Assembly (NCBI GenBank): GCA_024709185.1
Contig: JANJXE010000354.1
Coordinates: 1-5,367, forward strand
Length of the DNA stretch: 5,367 bases
Origin: Paludibacter sp.
GTDB taxonomy: Bacteria; Bacteroidota; Bacteroidia; Bacteroidales; Paludibacteraceae
Reading direction: 5' to 3'
The translations under genes were made by a program, and so were the position numbers. The notes below the pieces were generated by a model that saw nothing but the letters and a program-made list of their open reading frames with translations, searched no databases and was not told the DNA's origin. Positions within the stretch are counted from its first letter, which is position 1, and the number at the start of each line of letters is the position of its first letter. Below, one piece after another: positions 1 through 5,367 of this stretch.

Positions 1-2
1 TG

Positions 3-839
3 TTGAAAGAAGAAAACACTAAATACAAGGCTGATAACATTATATTCTATATTTGGGGTGACGATCACCAACGTAGTTTGCTTCAGTGCAGGTATATGGC
101 CATCAAACCCTGGAACGATAAAATGGACCCAGGATATAGTTTCCATGGAAATTTTTGGCCTTACCTGGATTTCGATTTGAAAACAGGTCAGTTTACTGAA
201 CACGACAATAAGTTAAATTCACCCAAACTTTTATATAAAATGACAGATAAAGATTGGATGTATGAAAACCTGAAAGACAACCTTGCTTTACAGGCTTTGC
301 TTTATATTCAGGGCTACACTTCCGGTTTTGATGCTGAAAAGATGACTCAGCTTGCACGTTGGTTAAATGTGGATTTTGATATCAATGATAAAGTAAATCT
401 CGTTAAGAATCTTGAGAATTTACTTGATAAATATGGTTATACAGCTAATATTTATATATTGGAAAAAGTAAAAGCTTATGCCAAATTGAATAAAAAAAAT
501 CTTATGGTGGTTATATTCGATCCATACAAGGTGATGAGTGCTCTGATGATGGATAAGCCGCGAGTTGATCAGGTAATGGTAGATTACCTTCAAAAAGAAA
601 ACTTCAATTATTTTGATATGAATATTGTTCATGCTGAAGACTTTAAAAAGAGCAACTTAAGCGTAAACGACTATTATGCTAAGTATTTTGTAGGTCATTA
701 CGATCCTCTTGGTAATGTTTTTTTTGCATTTTCTATAAAGAACCGTTTAGTTAACTGGTTAAATCCTAAACCTGTAACTTATCAGGAGTCCTCAAAACAG
801 TATATCGATTTTCAGGGTTATTTACAGGGAGTGAAATAA
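3..839 (+). CDS. SGNH/GDSL hydrolase-like protein, C-terminal part (5' end outside window)
   Basis: The reading frame is open to the window edge, and the first in-frame TTG is an unlikely true start. No signal peptide or GDS nucleophile block is present, so the N-terminus probably lies upstream; 278 residues are visible. Seen here: a segment IIFYIWGDDHQRS (residues about 13-25), resembling the strand and loop of SGNH block III; a hydrophobic strand LMVVIFDPY (about 167-175); and near the C-terminus GHYDPLGN followed by FFAFSIKNRL, where His232 sits as the catalytic His of block V would. The usual Asp three residues before that His is absent; Phe is there. In the family such proteins are esterases or acyltransferases acting on acylated sugars. 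A role in deacylating a glycan is inferred only from the neighbouring glycan-degradation genes. The stop TAA lies 48 bases before the next start. Fold assignment is moderate; activity is unknown. Confidence 0.55.
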   Translation: MKEENTKYKADNIIFYIWGDDHQRSLLQCRYMAIKPWNDKMDPGYSFHGNFWPYLDFDLKTGQFTEHDNKLNSPKLLYKMTDKDWMYENLKDNLALQALLYIQGYTSGFDAEKMTQLARWLNVDFDINDKVNLVKNLENLLDKYGYTANIYILEKVKAYAKLNKKNLMVVIFDPYKVMSALMMDKPRVDQVMVDYLQKENFNYFDMNIVHAEDFKKSNLSVNDYYAKYFVGHYDPLGNVFFAFSIKNRLVNWLNPKPVTYQESSKQYIDFQGYLQGVK

Positions 840-887
840 TTAGGATTTTATTGTCATTCAAAGCTATAAGTTTATTTGAACATCAAA

Positions 888-3536
888 ATGAAAATAAAAA
901 TCGTCATTCTTTTTTGCTTGATTTTTACGGTTAACACATACGCAACGTTGCCAAATTCATGGTGGCCTCAGGCCGGACAAAACGTGTCGTGGACTGTTAA
1001 TGCTACTACAAAAGCCTTGCATTTCAACGGACCCCTTCTTGTTGGTTCACGAATAGCCACACAGTTTGGATTGTCGCCGGCAAATCCCTATACAGGTTTA
1101 AATTTGAAATTTGAAATAACTATTCCTTCGACAGGACAAAATTCAACCTTGGTTTTAGGTTCAGACAACGGTTGGGGAGCAGGAGGTAAAGGGATAATTA
1201 TTGAGGTAAACCGTTACCAGATTTCTGCATTGAAGAATTTTGATTATACCACAACCGGAAATGTAGTTAAGCTAACAAATGATGATGCAGCCTATCAAGC
1301 ATTGTTCAGTAATAATAAAAGTTATTATGATGTTGAGGTTAATGTAAATAATACCGGTTTAATTACTGTCAGTGTCGATGGGTTTACCTGCCCTGTAAAT
1401 TATCAGGCCGACCTTTCTGTATTGAACAATCCTTTTGTGCTGTTTGCTCCAGGCACAGCTTCGTTTAGTGTGAAAAACCTTTTGGTAAAAAAAGGTCAAC
1501 AGACAAAACGTTTTTTTTCAGCAGCAATCTATATTGATGCGAAAAGTGGTAACGATAGTAATTCAGGTATTTCAGAACAGGACCCATTAAAAACATTCAA
1601 TTATGTAAATTCTACTGTGCTTGAAGCTGGCACAAAGATTTATTTGAAAAGGGGCAGTATTTGGAATCAACGTCTTGAAATCAGAGGGTCAGGAACTGAG
1701 AGTAACTGGATTACAGTTTGTGCGTATGGATCTGATAACAATAAGCCCAAAATCTCTTTAACGAACCATGCCGATGATATAGGTCTATTGATAACCGATT
1801 TGGATAAAACATCAGGCGTTGCAAAACAACAGCCAATGAATTATATAGAAATAAAGGAGTTAGAAATTTCAAATACAAGATTGGGAATATATTATCGAAC
1901 AGTAGCAGGCACTCAGAATACTGGATTCAGGGTTTCAAATGTTACATTTAATAATATTAACTGTGACCCTGTTATGATAGCAATTAACACGGCTACTGAT
2001 AAAAATGCAGCCATAAGTTCTCAGTTAGCTGCTGTTAAAGGTAACTTACAAACTATTAACGGTTCTGCAGACGGTGGATCTAACGAATATGTTTTCCCAA
2101 CTGCCATATTTATTGGTGGGCAAACATTCGGAAATCAAACAGTTACAGGTAATCATACCACCGTTTTATCCGATTTTGAAGTGTACGACTGTCAGTTTAA
2201 TGAAGCTATTGCAGGCGTTATGAGTGTATTTTACTGGCCTTTTGTTTCAGGTGGTGGGTCCAATATTTGGCGTCAACTCGTGAATAAAGTAAAAATAAAT
2301 AATTGTAGAGCGAGTGGTATAGTGAATGGCGTTATTGCTTTTGATGGAGTAAACGGAGGAGCAACGGTTGGAATTGGGGGTGTTATGAAGCCTGATGCCA
2401 ATGGTTGGGGAGTTATAAAAAATATTCGAATTGAGAAAGGCTCGAGCGTGCCCGGACGAACCTGGCCAAATGGTACTACCGGGGTAATTTTAAATAATAG
2501 TCAGAATATGCTCCTGGACAGTTGTGAATTTTCTGAAATTCTAAATCAGGGTATGCCTGATGGTTGTGGTCTCGACTTTGAATCAAACAACAACTATATT
2601 ACTGTTCAGAATACAAAATTCATCAACAACGACGGTCATTCAATTCTATTAATGAACGGTGGTAATTTTGGCGGAAATACGAATATCGTGATTCAGAAGA
2701 ACCTGTTTGCAGGTAATGTGAAATCGAGTAATTACCGGTATGAGCTAAGTCTTGGACAAACTTATGATGGATCAGGTGTTCATCAAAATGTACTTTTACA
2801 GGATAATATGTTTTTTATAAGGAAGCAAAATTCAGTTAATCAAAGCATTTCGCTCTATAATACAAATAACCGGAGTTATGTTACTTCTGCCAGCAATGAT
2901 TTATACTATTTAGAGCCAATGGCGGGCCCAATTCCTGTAAGTTTTCTTGGCCAAATTTATGTGTATAATGCTGAGTTAAATTCAATTGCCCTTCCGGTAA
3001 TATCAGCTTTTACAATAAACAGCGGTCACGCGTCGACAACTAACAGGTTAGTGCAACTTTCATCTACTATTTTGTATTCGCGTCCTACGTATTACATGGC
3101 CAGCGAGAATGCTGATTTCCAGGGGGCAGTATGGGAAACTTATAATTCAAGTGTTCCGTTTCTTTTATCTGCACCAAATGGTCTGAAAACTATTTACTTT
3201 AAAGTAAAGAATGCAGCAGGTGAATCAACAGCTCAATTAGAGAAAATTTCGCTGATTAGTACTACACAATTGAATAACATCAATCAGGTTGACGATTGCA
3301 GGATAACTGTATTTCCAGACCTGACAAACAATTTCCTTAACTTCATGATTTTAAATGGGGTGTCTGATAATGATATCCAGGTGAATATCGTGACTATGGA
3401 AGGAAAGCAAATATACTCTCGCAATTTTAAGACTTCAGAATTTAGTGTGAACATAGGAAGTTTCGAGAAAGGCTATTATATATTGCAGGTACTTGGTGAC
3501 CAAATCTATTACAGAAAGAAAATTCTGAAAACCTGA
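888..3536 (+). CDS. Secreted right-handed beta-helix protein (polysaccharide lyase-like) with T9SS type A sorting domain
   Basis: This 882-residue protein probably binds or cleaves a polysaccharide at the cell surface or outside the cell. The ATG at 888 is preferred over the in-frame TTG at 876 because it places a classic signal peptide at the very N-terminus (MKIKIVILFCLIFTVNTYA, cleavage likely after Ala19). Residues about 20-208 form a beta-rich region, perhaps a concanavalin-like jelly roll, that I cannot assign. Residues about 215-300 begin YIDAKSGNDSNSG and continue with KIYLKRGS and SGTESNWITV, the usual entry to DUF1565/PL9-like parallel beta-helices. Asn-rich helix coils run to about 690, for example DGCGLDFESNNNYITVQNTKF. 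Residues about 704-791 match an Ig-like module common in Bacteroidota (YMASENADFQGAVW, KTIYFKVKNAAGES). Residues about 802-882 form the T9SS type A C-terminal domain (VFPDLTNN, GKQIYSRNF, KGYYILQV, terminal KKILKT). Catalytic residues cannot be identified by eye, so lyase, hydrolase or binding roles all remain possible. Confidence 0.85.
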   Translation: MKIKIVILFCLIFTVNTYATLPNSWWPQAGQNVSWTVNATTKALHFNGPLLVGSRIATQFGLSPANPYTGLNLKFEITIPSTGQNSTLVLGSDNGWGAGGKGIIIEVNRYQISALKNFDYTTTGNVVKLTNDDAAYQALFSNNKSYYDVEVNVNNTGLITVSVDGFTCPVNYQADLSVLNNPFVLFAPGTASFSVKNLLVKKGQQTKRFFSAAIYIDAKSGNDSNSGISEQDPLKTFNYVNSTVLEAGTKIYLKRGSIWNQRLEIRGSGTESNWITVCAYGSDNNKPKISLTNHADDIGLLITDLDKTSGVAKQQPMNYIEIKELEISNTRLGIYYRTVAGTQNTGFRVSNVTFNNINCDPVMIAINTATDKNAAISSQLAAVKGNLQTINGSADGGSNEYVFPTAIFIGGQTFGNQTVTGNHTTVLSDFEVYDCQFNEAIAGVMSVFYWPFVSGGGSNIWRQLVNKVKINNCRASGIVNGVIAFDGVNGGATVGIGGVMKPDANGWGVIKNIRIEKGSSVPGRTWPNGTTGVILNNSQNMLLDSCEFSEILNQGMPDGCGLDFESNNNYITVQNTKFINNDGHSILLMNGGNFGGNTNIVIQKNLFAGNVKSSNYRYELSLGQTYDGSGVHQNVLLQDNMFFIRKQNSVNQSISLYNTNNRSYVTSASNDLYYLEPMAGPIPVSFLGQIYVYNAELNSIALPVISAFTINSGHASTTNRLVQLSSTILYSRPTYYMASENADFQGAVWETYNSSVPFLLSAPNGLKTIYFKVKNAAGESTAQLEKISLISTTQLNNINQVDDCRITVFPDLTNNFLNFMILNGVSDNDIQVNIVTMEGKQIYSRNFKTSEFSVNIGSFEKGYYILQVLGDQIYYRKKILKT

Positions 3537-3593
3537 CCTTTATTAATTTTCAGTATGCAATTACCAAAAATCATTTTAAGAAATAATTCCAAC

Positions 3594-4676
3594 ATGAACT
3601 CCAGAGAAAGATTTTTAGCTACGTTGAATGGTAAAACAACAGATCGTCCCCCATTGTATGTAAGCTTGGTGCCTCAATTGGCAAAACGATTAAGCGACCA
3701 TCTTGGTGTCCCTTATGAACAACCCGTTTCTTCATTATTAGGAAGTCGAATTTCGTTTAACAAATTACTTGTGGACATGGGTGTAGATGTTGTCGCTGTA
3801 GCAGCCTGTTATCCTGATGATAATCTGCCCTATACGCGAGAGGATGGAATCACTTTCAATGAATGGGGAATAGGAACCAGAACCGTTGGATTATATGACG
3901 AATTTGTTGTACATCCATTAGCACATGCAACATCTGTTGCGGATATTGAAAACTATAAATTTCCAGATGTAAATGCTCCGGGTAGATTCCGATTTGCTGA
4001 AGAAACCATTGCTAAATATGGATCAACCCATGGTATTATTGGAGATTTAGAATGTGCGATTTTCGAAATATCCTGGTATATGGTCGGTCTTGAAAAATTT
4101 TTGGTTGATATGATGCTGAATGAGCCGTATATAGAGGTGCTTCTGGACAAAGTTACTGACATTGCGATTCAAACAGGAGTTCGCCTTATAGAATTGGGTG
4201 TTGATATGATATGGGCCGGAGATGATTTTGGATCCCAAACCAGTATGATAATGGGTATGGAAGAATTCCAGAAGTACTTCAAGCCAAGAATTAACAGAAT
4301 GTTTAAGGCTTTTCGTAAAATAAATCCGAATATTAGCCTGGCATGGCATTCATGCGGTGCTATTTCTCAGATAATTCCTGAATTTATTGAATTGGGACTT
4401 AATTTTATGAATCCACTTCAACCATTAGCAAATGAAATGGAAGCTGAAAATATTAAGTCAAATTTTGAAGGGCAAATCGGTTTTTTTGGAGCTATTTGTG
4501 TTCAGGAGCTTTTACCAAATAAATCGCCTGAAGAAGTTAAGCAAGAGGTAAAACGAATTGCCCGACTTTTAGGAGAAAAAGGAAATTATATTTTAGCACC
4601 TGCACACAATATACAGGACGATACTCCTGTTGAAAATGTGCTGGCCTTATTTGAAGCTGCTAAAGAATTAGGTTAA
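3594..4676 (+). CDS. Uroporphyrinogen decarboxylase (URO-D) superfamily protein, methyltransferase-like
   Basis: This cytoplasmic TIM-barrel protein has no signal peptide. The ATG at 3594 is preferred over the in-frame ATG at 3555 because the family begins (M)xSRERFLAxLNG, seen here as MNSRERFLATLNGKTTDRPP; the product is then 360 residues, normal for the family. Seen motifs are WAGDDFGSQ (207-215), HSCGAI (252-257), LNFMNPLQPLA just after, GAICVQELLP (about 300-309) and LAPAHNIQDDTP (334-345). The pattern fits the large DDFGxQ group of URO-D-like proteins found in anaerobes and polysaccharide degraders. In related MtaA/MtbA/CmuA methyltransferases a His-x-Cys pair plus a later Cys bind zinc and methyl groups are passed to or from a corrinoid. 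Here His252 and Cys254 fit the pair, the C-terminal Cys position is AHN, and Cys302 is a possible substitute. It is unlikely to be HemE, given the context and the His-x-Cys motif. Its substrate is unknown; its place between secreted glycan-active genes suggests action on a glycan breakdown product. Confidence 0.85.
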   Translation: MNSRERFLATLNGKTTDRPPLYVSLVPQLAKRLSDHLGVPYEQPVSSLLGSRISFNKLLVDMGVDVVAVAACYPDDNLPYTREDGITFNEWGIGTRTVGLYDEFVVHPLAHATSVADIENYKFPDVNAPGRFRFAEETIAKYGSTHGIIGDLECAIFEISWYMVGLEKFLVDMMLNEPYIEVLLDKVTDIAIQTGVRLIELGVDMIWAGDDFGSQTSMIMGMEEFQKYFKPRINRMFKAFRKINPNISLAWHSCGAISQIIPEFIELGLNFMNPLQPLANEMEAENIKSNFEGQIGFFGAICVQELLPNKSPEEVKQEVKRIARLLGEKGNYILAPAHNIQDDTPVENVLALFEAAKELG

Positions 4677-4694
4677 TCATTATAAATCATTATA
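4675..4694 (+). repeat. Perfect 10-bp tandem duplication at the URO-D/GH43 gene junction
   Basis: AATCATTATA occurs twice in direct succession (4675-4684 and 4685-4694). The first copy begins with the last two bases of the URO-D stop codon TAA, and the second ends four bases before the GTG start of the GH43-like gene. The duplication almost fills the intergenic gap and sets the distance between stop and start; with one copy the gap would be 12 instead of 22 bases. It is AT-rich and could serve as the unstructured, A/T-rich translation-initiation region usual in Bacteroidota, but a role is inference; replication slippage explains it equally well. Confidence 0.8.
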
Positions 4695-4698
4695 TGTT

Positions 4699-5367
4699 GT
4701 GAAGATTCAACTATGGTTATTCTTTGGTATGGTGTTCTACACAAGCCTGTATTCACTTAATCCGGTGATCAGGCCAGGTGTATATTTAGCAGATCCTGCA
4801 GCAAGGGTTTTTAATGATGGTAAAATGTATATCTTTTCAGCAAAAGATATAAAACCTGATATTATGTGTTCTGAAAGTTATGATGTTCTATCATCATCAG
4901 ACCTGATTAACTGGCAGGTAGCTGAAAATGTATTTGCTTCAAAAGGAACAAATGATCAGATAGAATATACCGACAATCTGCTTTATGGTCCCGATTGTGT
5001 ATTTAAAAACGGCCAATATTTATTGTATTATTCTCACCAAAACGGGGGAAGTGATGTGGGATTAGCTGTTGGAAATAAACCTGTTGGTCCGTTTAAATAT
5101 GCTCAGATATTGAAAGGTGTAAATCAGATGCTGCCATCAATTTTTACCGATGATGATGGGCAGTCCTATATTACTTATGGTTTTTTTTCATTGCATGTGG
5201 CTAAACTAAAACCTTCAATGACTGAAATTGATACTTCAACTATACTCTCATCGTTACTTACAGAAGAAGAGCATCACTTTCATGAAGGTGGGCAACTGTT
5301 TAAGCGACAGGGAATCTATTATATCGTTTATACTCAGATTAGTAAAAGAGGAATGGCTACAGCATTA
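4699..5367 (+). CDS. Secreted GH43-like glycoside hydrolase, N-terminal part (3' end outside window)
   Basis: An open frame of 223 codons runs off the window end without a stop. The start is inferred as GTG at 4699: it gives a signal peptide (Met-KIQLWLFFGMVFYTSLYS), and the nearby ATG at 4694 is in another frame and stops after two codons. There is no lipobox Cys, so a soluble exported protein is expected. Five-bladed beta-propeller hallmarks of GH43 appear in order: LADPAARVFNDGKMYIFSA with the putative general base Asp32; SSSDLINW (about 67-74); LYGPDCVFKNGQYLLYYS (about 96-113), equivalent to the WAPD blade; LPSIFTDDDGQSYITYG (145-161); and HHFHEGGQLFKRQGIYYIVY with the putative general acid Glu196. 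GH43 enzymes are inverting arabinofuranosidases, xylosidases, galactosidases and arabinanases. In the usual (I)DPSxFxDDDG motif the pKa-modulating Asp is here Leu145, so activity is uncertain. The gene starts 22 bases after the URO-D gene, suggesting cotranscription. Substrate cannot be assigned. Confidence 0.85.
   Translation, partial: MKIQLWLFFGMVFYTSLYSLNPVIRPGVYLADPAARVFNDGKMYIFSAKDIKPDIMCSESYDVLSSSDLINWQVAENVFASKGTNDQIEYTDNLLYGPDCVFKNGQYLLYYSHQNGGSDVGLAVGNKPVGPFKYAQILKGVNQMLPSIFTDDDGQSYITYGFFSLHVAKLKPSMTEIDTSTILSSLLTEEEHHFHEGGQLFKRQGIYYIVYTQISKRGMATAL

Noticed and set aside
420..632. Minus-strand reading frame of 70 codons within the SGNH-like gene
   Set aside because: It lies wholly inside a well-supported + strand gene, its product is a low-complexity His/Ile/Phe-rich sequence, and it shows no recognisable domain.
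850..878. Possible Bacteroidota promoter: TTG at 851-853 and TTTATTTG at 871-878, close to the TAnnTTTG consensus
   Set aside because: The -7 element has a mismatch at a key A, the spacing is about 17 instead of about 19 bases, and the predicted transcript would start only a few bases before the ATG at 888.
1511..1518. Runs of eight T (718-725, 1511-1518, 5181-5188) and eight A (492-499) inside genes, as possible phase-variation or slippage sites
   Set aside because: Each run is in frame, mostly encoding Phe-Phe or Lys-Lys, in AT-rich DNA where such runs arise by chance; no frame disruption is seen nearby. Read-level length variation would be needed to revive the idea.
3525..3553. Inverted repeat CTGAAAA (3525-3531) / TTTTCAG (3547-3553) at the end of the beta-helix gene, as a possible terminator
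   Set aside because: The 7-bp stem has only two G-C pairs, the loop is 15 bases, no T-tract follows, and the next gene begins shortly after on the same strand.
3555..3593. Upstream ATG at 3555 as start of the URO-D-like gene
   Set aside because: The 13 extra residues (MQLPKIILRNNSN) are not typical of the family, whose conserved start MxSRERF matches the ATG at 3594; the longer start cannot be fully excluded.
3953..4349. Two minus-strand reading frames (69 and 100 codons) opposite the URO-D-like gene
   Set aside because: They overlap a gene with strong family motifs, match no family I recognise, and look like shadows of its codon use.

Overview
The window looks like chromosomal DNA from an AT-rich member of the Bacteroidota, probably an environmental or gut-type polysaccharide degrader. 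The evidence is a large secreted protein ending in a type IX secretion (T9SS, Por) type A sorting domain, AT-rich start regions without clear Shine-Dalgarno motifs, and a glycan-degradation gene set. Species or genus cannot be read from the sequence.

All four genes are on the + strand with short gaps (48, 57 and 22 bases when the preferred starts are used), so they could form one transcription unit. Positions 3-839 hold the C-terminal part of an SGNH/GDSL-hydrolase-like protein that enters from outside the window. Positions 888-3536 encode an 882-residue secreted modular protein: signal peptide, an unrecognised beta-rich N-terminal domain, a right-handed parallel beta-helix of the polysaccharide lyase/DUF1565 type, an Ig-like module and a T9SS sorting domain. 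Positions 3594-4676 encode a cytoplasmic uroporphyrinogen decarboxylase (URO-D) superfamily protein of the kind related to corrinoid methyltransferases, not a typical haem-pathway HemE. From 4699 to the window end runs the 5' part of a secreted GH43-like glycosidase, starting at GTG.

The combination suggests part of a polysaccharide utilisation locus. The beta-helix protein and the GH43-like enzyme would attack a plant or algal glycan outside the cytoplasm. The SGNH-like protein might act on acyl substituents. The URO-D-like enzyme might process a small product inside the cell, for example a methylated one. The substrate cannot be named: no SusC/SusD pair, regulator or sugar-catabolic gene is visible.

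The points most worth a second look are a Leu where the GH43 pKa-modulating Asp is expected, the URO-D-family enzyme inside a glycan-degradation cluster, the unassigned N-terminal domain of the beta-helix protein, and a perfect 10-bp tandem duplication at the URO-D/GH43 junction. No RNA gene, mobile element, CRISPR array or convincing terminator was seen, and no non-genic stretch exceeds 60 bases.
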